Below, one piece after another: positions 16,082-24,504 of a stretch of DNA of 32,132 nt. The notes beneath the pieces were generated by a model. It saw nothing but the letters and a program-made list of their open reading frames with translations, was not told the origin of the DNA and did not search any database. The translations under genes were made by a program, and so were the position numbers. Position 1 is the first letter of the stretch. Each line of letters starts with the position of its first letter. Source of the DNA: an uncultured Collinsella sp. (GTDB lineage Bacteria; Actinomycetota; Coriobacteriia; Coriobacteriales; Coriobacteriaceae). The stretch lies in assembly GCA_900544845.1 (NCBI GenBank), contig UQWV01000022.1, positions 1-32,132 on the forward strand, given 5' to 3'.

Positions 16082-18349
16082 ATGCCCCAAATTAACCTCA
16101 TGGAACTCGCCGAGCAGTCTTTTGGCACCTCGCTCGAGCAGCTCGACGACCGTCGCATTTACAAGCTGCTGGTCAAACTCGTGCAGGAGCGCTCCGCCGC
16201 CTGCCCGCTCAACAACGGCAAGAAAAAGCTCTATTACATTTCCGCCGAATTTTTGATCGGCAAGCTGCTCATCAACAACATGATCGACCTCGGCATCTAC
16301 GACGAGGTTAAGGACCAGCTCACCGCCGCAGGCCACGACCTCAACAAGATCGAGGAATTCGAGGTCGAGCCGTCACTCGGCAACGGCGGCCTGGGCCGCT
16401 TGGCCGCATGCTTCCTGGATTCCATCGCCACGCTGGGCTTGACCGGCGATGGCGTGGGCCTCAACTATCACTACGGTCTGTTCCGTCAGCGCTTTGTCGA
16501 CAACCAGCAGAAGGCCGTCCCCGACGAGTGGCTCGGTGAGCAGGACATCCTAGTCGACGATGACCGCTCCTACACCGTCGAGTTCGGCGATTTTGCCGTT
16601 ACTTCCAAGCTCGTCAACATCGATGTGCCCGGTTACGGCCAGCCCACCAAGAACCGCCTGCGCCTGTTCGACCTGGCAAGCGTCGACGACGGCCTGGTCC
16701 CCGGCAGCTCCATCGACTTCGACAAGACCGAGATCGCCAAGAACCTCACCCTGTTCCTCTACCCCGACGATTCTGACGAGCAGGGCCGTCTGCTTCGCAT
16801 CTACCAGGAATACTTCATGGTGAGCAACGCCGCCCAGCTCCTGATCGACGAGGCCATCGAGCGCGGCAGCAACCTGCACGATCTGGCCGACTACGCCGTG
16901 GTCCAGATTAACGACACGCACCCCACCATGGTCATCCCCGAGCTCATTCGCTTGCTCACCACCGAGCACGACATCGAGTTTGACGAGGCCGTGACCATCG
17001 TACGCTCCATGGTCGCCTACACTAACCACACGATTCTTGCCGAGGCGCTCGAGAAGTGGCCGCTCACCAGCCTGCAGAAGGTCTCCCCTGCCATCGCCGA
17101 TATTATCGTCAAGCTCGATAAGGTCGCAAAGGCCGAGCACGACGACCCGCGCGTCGCCATCATCGACGAATACGACACCGTCCACATGGCCCACATGGAC
17201 ATCCACTTTGGCTTCTCCATCAACGGCGTCGCCGCACTCCACACCAAGATCCTGGAGGACACCGAGCTTCATCCGTTCTACGAGATCTACCCCGAGAAGT
17301 TCTCCAATAAGACCAACGGCATCACCTTCCGCCGCTGGATCCAGGGAGCCAACCCCGCGCTTGCCAGCCTGCTCGACGATGTAATCGGTACCGATTGGCG
17401 CAGCACCGGCAACCTGAGCAAGCTCGCCGACTTCGCCGACGATAAGAGCATTCTTGAGCGCTTGGCCGCCACCAAGGCCAAAGCCAAAACCATCATGCGC
17501 GAGTTTATGGCGCTCGAACAGGGCGTGACGATCCCCTCCAACGCCATCATCGATGTTCAGGTCAAGCGTATCCACGAGTACAAGCGCCAGCAGATGCTCG
17601 CGCTCTACATCATCTGGAAGTACCTCGACATCAAGAACGGTAACAGACCTAAGCACCCCGTCACCATCATCTTTGGCGGCAAGGCAGCGCCTGCCTATAC
17701 CATCGCTCAGGACATCATCCACCTCATCCTGACGCTTTCCCAGTGGATCGCCAACGACCCCGACGTGGCTCCCTACCTGCAGGTCGTCATGATCGAGAAC
17801 TACAACGTCACCGCCGCCGAGCGCGTGATTCCCGCTGCCGACATCTCCGAGCAGATCAGCCTGGCCTCCAAGGAGGCGAGCGGCACCTCTAACATGAAGT
17901 TCATGCTCAACGGCGCCCTGACCCTGTGCACACTCGACGGCGCCAACGTGGAGATTGCCGAGCTCGTGGGCGACGAGAACATCTATACCTTTGGTGCCTC
18001 GTCCAAACAAGTCGAGCAGCTCTACGCCGACGGCACCTACAACGCCGGTGCGCTCTACTGCAAGCCCGGCATTAAACTGCTGGTGGACTTCATCACCAAC
18101 CCGGCCTTTATGGCGACCGGCAACGCCGAGCGCCTGCAGCGCCTGCACGACGACATTAAGGGCAAGGACTGGTTTATGGCCCTGCTCGACATTGAGGAGT
18201 ACATCCAGACCAAGGAGCGCGTGCTAGCCGACTACGAGGACCAGGGCGCTTGGATGCGCAAGGCGCTGATCAACATCGCCAACGCCGGCACCTTCTCGTC
18301 CGACCGCACGATCTCCCAGTACAACGACGAGATCTGGCACCTGAGCTAA
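16082..18349 (+). CDS. glgP: Glycogen/maltodextrin phosphorylase (GT35)
   Basis: The 755-residue enzyme releases glucose-1-phosphate from alpha-1,4-glucan ends using pyridoxal phosphate. Family motifs include EPSLGNGGLGRLAACFLDSI, INDTHPTM, the substrate-loop region TNHTILAEALEKW, and the cofactor-site block EASGTSNMKFMLNG with the PLP lysine in SNMK, followed by TLDGANVEI. The start at 16082 is chosen because AGGAG lies 5-6 bases upstream; an in-frame ATG at 16055 would swallow that site. With MalQ it gives the classical cytoplasmic maltodextrin route. MalP and GlgP cannot be separated from sequence alone, and the neighbouring importer favours maltodextrin use. Confidence 0.95.
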   Translation: MPQINLMELAEQSFGTSLEQLDDRRIYKLLVKLVQERSAACPLNNGKKKLYYISAEFLIGKLLINNMIDLGIYDEVKDQLTAAGHDLNKIEEFEVEPSLGNGGLGRLAACFLDSIATLGLTGDGVGLNYHYGLFRQRFVDNQQKAVPDEWLGEQDILVDDDRSYTVEFGDFAVTSKLVNIDVPGYGQPTKNRLRLFDLASVDDGLVPGSSIDFDKTEIAKNLTLFLYPDDSDEQGRLLRIYQEYFMVSNAAQLLIDEAIERGSNLHDLADYAVVQINDTHPTMVIPELIRLLTTEHDIEFDEAVTIVRSMVAYTNHTILAEALEKWPLTSLQKVSPAIADIIVKLDKVAKAEHDDPRVAIIDEYDTVHMAHMDIHFGFSINGVAALHTKILEDTELHPFYEIYPEKFSNKTNGITFRRWIQGANPALASLLDDVIGTDWRSTGNLSKLADFADDKSILERLAATKAKAKTIMREFMALEQGVTIPSNAIIDVQVKRIHEYKRQQMLALYIIWKYLDIKNGNRPKHPVTIIFGGKAAPAYTIAQDIIHLILTLSQWIANDPDVAPYLQVVMIENYNVTAAERVIPAADISEQISLASKEASGTSNMKFMLNGALTLCTLDGANVEIAELVGDENIYTFGASSKQVEQLYADGTYNAGALYCKPGIKLLVDFITNPAFMATGNAERLQRLHDDIKGKDWFMALLDIEEYIQTKERVLADYEDQGAWMRKALINIANAGTFSSDRTISQYNDEIWHLS

Positions 18350-18376
18350 TTCGCTTCCCTTACCCATCCTCTTGAA

Positions 18377-18408
18377 AACGGAGTCGCGGCAACGCGGCTC
18401 CGTTTTTT
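18377..18408 (+). terminator. Rho-independent terminator of the phosphorylase gene
   Basis: A 12-bp stem (18377-18388 with 18393-18404, one T-G wobble) closes a GCAA tetraloop and is followed by a T-run to 18408. It is a textbook terminator 28 bases after the stop. Confidence 0.93.
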
Positions 18409-18448
18409 GTGCCCATACGCCGGCCCATGGCCTGCCTCGACCATAAAA

Positions 18449-18743
18449 TCTCGGTCTGTAACATCTAGCCGTCAAAATTGAGTCTACCTGTTACAGATCG
18501 AGACAAACGAAATTGTCCCGATGAACTATCTCAATCTGTAACAGATGACCGCCGGAATCGGGTCTACCTGTTACAGAATGAGACAGACGGGCAAGGCGGC
18601 TAAAACAATCTCAATCTGTAACAGGTAACTGCCGAAATCAGTCCTTCGTGTTACAGATCGAGATGAAAGGACAGGCAGCTCGACGCTGTCTAAATCTGTA
18701 ACATCTAGGCCCAATTTGGCCCTCCTCCTGTTACAGATCAAGA
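18449..18743. repeat. Array of eight 15-bp elements in alternating orientation, 40-bp period
   Basis: Elements at 18449-18463, 18529-18543, 18609-18623 and 18689-18703 read close to TCTCAATCTGTAACA. Those at 18489-18503, 18569-18583, 18649-18663 and 18729-18743 read close to its reverse complement, TGTTACAGATCGAGA. All seven gaps are exactly 25 bp. Elements keep the nine-base core TCTGTAACA or TGTTACAGA without a single change, while the gaps are largely different. Odd gaps share a weak pattern (GTCTACC at the end of two), suggesting an old 80-bp tandem duplication. The array fills the space between the converging phosphorylase and msmK terminators. No gene is present. Confidence 0.92.
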
Positions 18744-18775
18744 CAAACTGACAGATAGACAGCCCGGCACAAAGA

Positions 18776-18814
18776 AAGGCTCCCCTCTCGCCCAGTGGAC
18801 GGGAGGGGAGCCTT
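18776..18814 (-). terminator. Terminator of the malEFG-msmK operon
   Basis: AAGGCTCCCCTC (18776-18787) pairs with GAGGGGAGCCTT (18803-18814) around 15 bases. On the minus strand it is followed by TCTTTG after the stem's closing TT. It lies 68 bases beyond the msmK stop. Confidence 0.8.
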
Positions 18815-18882
18815 ATATGTGACCGCGGCAAAAGGATGGCAATACCGCAGTCGCCCAAAGGGAGGGCCTGGATGCACCGGGC

Positions 18883-20082
<1,200 letters not shown>

Positions 20083-20100
20083 GTCTTTACCTTTCGATAT

Positions 20101-20125
20101 GCGGCGCCACGCTGAGGGGCGCCGC
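20101..20125 (-). repeat. Intercistronic hairpin between malG and msmK
   Basis: GCGGCGCC (20101-20108) pairs perfectly with GGCGCCGC (20118-20125) around 9 bases, upstream of the msmK start on the transcript. There is no T-run. It may tune msmK expression relative to the permeases. Confidence 0.5.
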
Positions 20126-20150
20126 AGAAACTTGCAAAACAGTTACGGCA

Positions 20151-20990
20151 TCAGCCCTTGACGGCACCTGCCACCACGCCGTCGATGATGTACTTCTGGC
20201 AGAGGATGTACATGACGACGATGGGGACAACGACCATCATGATGCAGGCCATCATGGGGCCGAGCTCGACGTGGCCGTAGCCGCCGCGGAAGTACTGGAT
20301 CAAGATAGGAATGGTCTTGTACTTGGTGGAGTCGAGGGTAAGGTAGGGCAGCAGATAGTCGTTCCAGACCCACATGGTCTCGAGAATACCGACCGAAAGA
20401 TAGGTGGGCTTCATGATGGGAAGGACGATCTTAAAGAACACCTGGACCGGGTTGCAGCCGTCGATCATGGCCGCCTCTTCGATCTCGAGCGGAATGTTCT
20501 TTACAAAGCCGGCGAACATAAAGACCGCCAGGCCCGCGCCAAAGCCAAGATAGATAAAGCAGATGTTGAACGGCGTGTTAAAGCCGATGCGGTCCGCCAA
20601 ATTGGACAGTGTGAACATGAGCATCTGGAAGGGCACGACCATCGAGAAGACGAACAGGTAATAGAAGAAGTTCGAGATCTTGCTGTTGACGCGCACTACG
20701 TACCAAGCGCACATGGAGCAGCACACCAGAATCAGCACGACCGACGTGACCGTGATGATGAGCGAGTACATAAATGCCGAGGCAAAGCCCTGCTCGTTAA
20801 GGGCGTGCATGTAGTTTGCGAGGCCGTTGAACGTCTCGGGCGTGAGCAGATCGAACGCCGTGGTGGTGCTGATTGCGGTCGCTTTCTTAAAGGAATTGAG
20901 CGCAATCATAAACACGGGGTAGATCCATGCGAGCGACAGAATCGTAAAGAAGATCGAGAGCGCGCGGTTGATAACCTTATCGCGTTTCAT
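20151..20990 (-). CDS. malG: Sugar ABC importer permease, MalG type
   Basis: The 279-residue inner-membrane protein has six hydrophobic segments and the EAA loop that docks on the ATPase (EIEEAAMIDGCNPVQVFFKIVLP). The start at 20990 overlaps the malF stop by one base (TAATG), so the two are coupled. With MalF it forms the transmembrane channel of a carbohydrate uptake transporter-1 system. The substrate is probably maltose or maltodextrin, from the neighbouring MalQ and phosphorylase; the sequence itself does not fix the sugar. Confidence 0.9.
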   Translation of the reverse strand: MKRDKVINRALSIFFTILSLAWIYPVFMIALNSFKKATAISTTTAFDLLTPETFNGLANYMHALNEQGFASAFMYSLIITVTSVVLILVCCSMCAWYVVRVNSKISNFFYYLFVFSMVVPFQMLMFTLSNLADRIGFNTPFNICFIYLGFGAGLAVFMFAGFVKNIPLEIEEAAMIDGCNPVQVFFKIVLPIMKPTYLSVGILETMWVWNDYLLPYLTLDSTKYKTIPILIQYFRGGYGHVELGPMMACIMMVVVPIVVMYILCQKYIIDGVVAGAVKG

Positions 20991-21844
20991 TACTGCTGCA
21001 CCTCCTTGGACCTCGTGGCCTTAAGCTGGATCATAGAGATGGCTACGACCAGGATGCAGAAGATGACTGCCTTGGCCTGGCCAATGCCCTGCCATGCAAT
21101 GCCGGCACGCGAGTAGAACGTGTTGTAGATGTTCAGGGCGAGCATCTCGGTGGAGTGCGCGGGGGCACCACCGGTAAGGGCGAGGTTCTGGTCGAACAGC
21201 TTAAAGCCGTTGGTGATGGACAGAAACAGGCAGATGGTGATGGTCGGCATCAGGTTAGGGATCTTAACCTTCCAAAACGTCTGCCATGCCGTGGCGCCGT
21301 CGACCTTGGCGGCCTCGATGTAGTCGGACGGAATGGACTGCAGACCAGCGATGTAGATAATCATCATGTAGCCGACCTGCTGCCACAGGGTCAGGATGAT
21401 AAGGCCCCAGAAGCCAGCAGCAGAGTTAAGGGCGATGAGCTGGGCGCCCACGTTGGAGAGCAGGCAGTTGATCAGAATCTGCCAAATGTAGCCCAGCACG
21501 ATGCCGCCGATCAGGTTAGGCATAAAGAAGATCGTACGGAAGATGTTGGTGCCCTTGAGCGCCTTGCGGGTGAGCGCCTGCGCGATGGCGAGGGCAATCA
21601 CGTTGATAAGCACCGTCGACAGGAAGGCAAACGCCACCGTAAAGAAGAACGACGTAGCAAACTGCGAATCGGACAGCGCGCGCACGTAATTCTTGATACC
21701 GACAAAATGCGTGTTGTTAATGGTAATAAACTGGCAGAACGAGAGATAGAAGCCCTGGATAAAAGGGATCACGAACCCGATCATAAACGCCAGGCACGTG
21801 GGCAGCATAAAGAGCGGCCACCAGCGCTTGAGTGCTTTGCCCAT
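20990..21844 (-). CDS. malF: Sugar ABC importer permease, MalF type
   Basis: The 284-residue membrane protein has six hydrophobic segments and an EAA loop (DYIEAAKVDGATAWQTFWKV). It is the short form without the large periplasmic loop of the E. coli MalF, as usual in Gram-positive bacteria. ATG at 21844 has AAAGGA 8 bases upstream. A strong hairpin separates it from the binding-protein gene, which usually makes the binding protein more abundant than the permeases. Confidence 0.9.
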   Translation of the reverse strand: MGKALKRWWPLFMLPTCLAFMIGFVIPFIQGFYLSFCQFITINNTHFVGIKNYVRALSDSQFATSFFFTVAFAFLSTVLINVIALAIAQALTRKALKGTNIFRTIFFMPNLIGGIVLGYIWQILINCLLSNVGAQLIALNSAAGFWGLIILTLWQQVGYMMIIYIAGLQSIPSDYIEAAKVDGATAWQTFWKVKIPNLMPTITICLFLSITNGFKLFDQNLALTGGAPAHSTEMLALNIYNTFYSRAGIAWQGIGQAKAVIFCILVVAISMIQLKATRSKEVQQ

Positions 21845-21864
21845 AAAAGGGTCCTTTCAATATG

Positions 21865-21900
21865 CAGGGGGCGGGCAAACCAACGTCTGCCCGCCCCCTG
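21865..21900 (-). repeat. Intercistronic hairpin between malE and malF
   Basis: A perfect 13-bp stem (21865-21877 with 21888-21900, CAGGGGGCGGGCA arm) closes a 10-base loop, with no T-run. Such stems behind binding-protein genes commonly protect that part of the message from 3' decay. Confidence 0.75.
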
Positions 21901-21931
21901 TCGCTAATCAGATAGCTTGGGCAGCAACTGC

Positions 21932-23248
21932 TTACTCGGAAGCGGCCTTCTCGGTCTTCCAGCCATCGACGAAGGCGTTCTTGACGCCGTCCCACTTGCT
22001 GTTGTCGGCAGCGTAGGCGATCAGAGCCTGCTTGAGGTTCTTCTTCCACTCCTCAGAGGGGATGTAGACGAAGTCCCAAGCAACGGTCTTCTTGCCGTCT
22101 TTGGCCATGGCAACGGCCTGCTGCGAGAAGACGTTGGTGGTTTCCTTGGCGCTCTTGAACGGAGCGGTCAGACCCATCTTGTCAGCGATGATGCTGGTGG
22201 CGGTGTCAGAAGTGACGCACCAATACATGAAGTCCTCGGTGGCCTTCTGGGCATCCTCGGAAGCCTGGGAGCTGACGCACCAGTAGTTCTCGCCGCCGGA
22301 GCACAGGCCCTGGTTCTCCTCGCCGTCGACACCGATGTAGATGGGCATCATGCCAATCTGATCGTCGGTCATGCCGGCCTTGGTGAGGTCAGCGTAGGCC
22401 CAAGAACCGTTCTGATAGAAGACGGCCTTGCCGGTTGCGAACTCGTTGGTGGCGTCGTCGCCGGTCTTGGAGGCAAGCTGCGAAGGATCGCAGGTGGAGT
22501 CGGTGATGTACAGGTCGAAGATCTGCTTGAAGTTGTCGAGATACTCGCCCTTAATCTCGTCGTCCTCCTGGTTGTGCTCCTTCTCGAACTCGTAGTAGAG
22601 CGGGAGGTTGGCGAGGTGGGTGGTGTAGCGCCAGCTGGAGGAGTCGTCCATGCCGGCGGAAGTGAAGGCACCCTCAACACCAAGCTCGTCCTTGCGGGCC
22701 TGGATGTCGTCGGCACAAGCCTTCAGCTTGTCGAAGGAGTTGATGTCCTCGGCCTTGTAGCCAGCCTTCTCGAGCAGCTGCTTGTTGTAGATGATGCCGT
22801 AGCTCTCCTGGACCCAGTCGATACCCAGATCCTTGCCATCGGACTGCAGAGCCAGGGAGTCGTCAATGAGCTCACCGCGGAGCTTGGTATCGGACAGGTC
22901 GGCGCAGTAATCCTTCCAGTTCTTAAGACCGGTGGGGCCGTTGACCTGGAACAGGGTCGGAGCGGAGCTCTTGGACATCTCGGACTTGAGCTTCTCCTCG
23001 TAGGTGTTGGAGGCGGCGGTCACGATCTTGACCTCGACGCCCTTCTCCTTCTTGTACGCCTTGGCGATCTCCTTCCACTCCTTGTCGACCTCGGGCTTGA
23101 ATTGGAGGAAGTAGACCTCGGCAGCGTCACCAGAAGCAGAGGAGCCGGAGCCGGCAGAACCGCCGCAACCCACGAGACCCAGACCAAGAACCGCAGCCGC
23201 GGAACCAGCAAAGCCCAGGAACTGCCTTCTGCTCATTTCGTTCTTCAT
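21932..23248 (-). CDS. malE: Extracellular sugar-binding lipoprotein, MalE type
   Basis: The 438-residue solute-binding protein has a twin-arginine-like lipoprotein signal: SRRQFLGFAG followed by a hydrophobic stretch and a lipobox ending at C28 (LVGC), then a flexible Gly/Ser linker. The rest matches family 1 binding proteins (AYKKEKGVEVKI, APTLFQVNGPTGLKNW, GIIYNKQLL, GKAVFYQNGSW). It captures maltodextrin outside the cell for MalF/MalG. The ATG at 23248 has GGGTGG 6 bases upstream; an in-frame GTG at 23266 precedes that site and is not used here. It is the first gene of the importer operon, with two operator-like dyads upstream. Confidence 0.93.
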   Translation of the reverse strand: MKNEMSRRQFLGFAGSAAAVLGLGLVGCGGSAGSGSSASGDAAEVYFLQFKPEVDKEWKEIAKAYKKEKGVEVKIVTAASNTYEEKLKSEMSKSSAPTLFQVNGPTGLKNWKDYCADLSDTKLRGELIDDSLALQSDGKDLGIDWVQESYGIIYNKQLLEKAGYKAEDINSFDKLKACADDIQARKDELGVEGAFTSAGMDDSSSWRYTTHLANLPLYYEFEKEHNQEDDEIKGEYLDNFKQIFDLYITDSTCDPSQLASKTGDDATNEFATGKAVFYQNGSWAYADLTKAGMTDDQIGMMPIYIGVDGEENQGLCSGGENYWCVSSQASEDAQKATEDFMYWCVTSDTATSIIADKMGLTAPFKSAKETTNVFSQQAVAMAKDGKKTVAWDFVYIPSEEWKKNLKQALIAYAADNSKWDGVKNAFVDGWKTEKAASE

Positions 23249-23356
23249 TACAATCCACCCTTTCACACCGTGGCGGCACCCTTTGCCGCCGCCTTCGGAG
23301 ATTGGCTCGGGGACTTTGCCCCTTTTGCTGATTTGTACGATACGCTATTTGGCTAG

Positions 23357-23368
23357 TTGTTTGAACAA
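23357..23368. promoter_or_regulatory. Operator-like dyad upstream of malE (proximal)
   Basis: TTGTTTGAACAA at 23357-23368 is a perfect TTGTT-NN-AACAA dyad, 109 bases before the malE ATG. It matches the dyads near malQ and the GntR gene. Confidence 0.6.
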
Positions 23369-23431
23369 GTATTACTAGAGCGGTAGAAAAACTTCGGTGA
23401 ACGGTAATTTCAACTTGATACTTGACAAGTT

Positions 23432-23443
23432 TTGTATAAACAA
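23432..23443. promoter_or_regulatory. Operator-like dyad upstream of malE (distal)
   Basis: TTGTATAAACAA at 23432-23443 matches the TTGTT-NN-AACAA dyad with one mismatch. It is 75 bases (about seven helical turns) from the proximal site, a spacing that would allow looping. A short palindrome ACTTGACAAGT lies next to it at 23420-23430. Confidence 0.5.
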
Positions 23444-23470
23444 TTATTTGTTATCGAATGCAGAGAAAAA

Positions 23471-23509
23471 CGCCCGGTCAAGCCGATGCATCGTCGGTTT
23501 GACCGGGCG
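23471..23509 (-). terminator. Terminator of the GntR regulator gene
   Basis: A 16-bp stem (23471-23486 with 23494-23509, one wobble pair) closes a 7-base loop and is followed on the minus strand by five T (23466-23470). It lies 47 bases after the regulator stop. It also shields the malE promoter from read-through. Confidence 0.92.
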
Positions 23510-23555
23510 TTGTCTCTTTGAGGGCACGGGTCTCGTCAGGCTGCGAGCTAGCCGA

Positions 23556-24275
23556 CTATCGCTTGGAGTTGACACGGTAGTGGAAGATCTCAGGATGCGT
23601 GCGGGCATGCGTCACCTCAAACAAGATGCCATCCGAGGTGTACGACTGACTCTCCATGACGGCAACGCAGTTGTATTTGCCGAGGTCAAGATAGCTGCAA
23701 TCCTCATCGTTGGCGAGCTCGACACTCACCGTACGGCGGCTCGCCATCACTTTGATGCCACGCTTGTGCTCCAGATAGTCATAGATAGATTCTGCCGCGA
23801 TCTCGGGGGTCAGACCCTTGGCGATCGACGCCAAAAAGTAGCCATGGTCCACTTGGCGCGCACTGCCGTTGAGACTTCGGACACGTACCACGCGAATCAG
23901 CTCCTCGCCCACCTTAAAGCCCAGGCGACGAGAGAGTTGCTCAGTGCAGATCAAATGTTCAAAAGACTTAACGTCCGTCGATGCGACGGCATTGTTGCGC
24001 TTTGCAAATTCGCCAAACGACTCGACTTCCTCGAGTGCACCCAACATGTCGGTTTCGCCCTTAAGCCAAATAACGCGCACGCCCTTGCCGTGTATGGGCT
24101 GCACAAACATCCCGTCGGCCAGCATGCCCAAGGCGCGACGGACGGTATTGCGAGTACATCCGAACTCCGCGGTCAACTCAGCTTCGGTTGGCAGCATCTC
24201 CTGAAACGCATAGGTCCCATTAATGATGCGCGAGCGTATTTCTCGGTAGATTCCTTCGTATATCGCTTTTGGCAT
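23556..24275 (-). CDS. GntR-family regulator with UTRA domain
   Basis: The 239-residue regulator has an N-terminal winged helix (about residues 5-70, with LPTEAELTAEFGCTRNTVRR and the wing GKGVRV) and a C-terminal UTRA effector-binding domain ending in VTHARTHPEIFHYRV. UTRA members such as TreR bind sugar phosphates or related ligands and usually repress. ATG at 24275 has GAGGTGG 5 bases upstream. It is divergent from the PTS-HAD gene, with TTGTTTAAAC-type dyads in the shared space, and lies between that gene and malE. It is the natural candidate to bind the dyads before malQ, malE and the PTS gene. Ligand unknown. Confidence 0.9.
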   Translation of the reverse strand: MPKAIYEGIYREIRSRIINGTYAFQEMLPTEAELTAEFGCTRNTVRRALGMLADGMFVQPIHGKGVRVIWLKGETDMLGALEEVESFGEFAKRNNAVASTDVKSFEHLICTEQLSRRLGFKVGEELIRVVRVRSLNGSARQVDHGYFLASIAKGLTPEIAAESIYDYLEHKRGIKVMASRRTVSVELANDEDCSYLDLGKYNCVAVMESQSYTSDGILFEVTHARTHPEIFHYRVNSKR

Positions 24276-24329
24276 TGTTCCACCTCTACATTATTCATTT
24301 CCGGCTAGGCACGATAGCATTTCTTAAAG

Positions 24330-24463
24330 TTGTTTAAACCGAATATCGGTGAAGCGACAGGATTTAGCCGTTGACGGTTTCTGTCATGCCCAAATCGGTT
24401 TCGCTCAAAACTGCCGGTACGACACTCGTCTGGTCCTCTACAATGAATCCATTGTTTAAACGT
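24330..24463. promoter_or_regulatory. Two operator-like dyads between the GntR and PTS genes
   Basis: TTGTTTAAACCG at 24330-24341 and TTGTTTAAACGT at 24452-24463 share the eight-base palindrome GTTTAAAC with the malQ site and keep the left half TTGTT intact. The first lies 54 bases before the regulator start, the second 41 bases before the PTS start, as expected if each controls one divergent gene. Confidence 0.6.
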
Positions 24464-24504
24464 TTCCCCACGCGCAACGCGCCTCGATATTCGGAAGGCA
24501 GAAC

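Noticed and set aside
14484..18148. Long minus-strand frames opposite malQ and the phosphorylase gene
   Set aside because: They are antisense shadows with no family motifs, while the plus frames match GH77 and GT35 throughout.
18449..18743. CRISPR array
   Set aside because: Elements and gaps are regular, but the repeats alternate in orientation and are only 15 bp, gaps partly resemble each other, and no cas gene is present.
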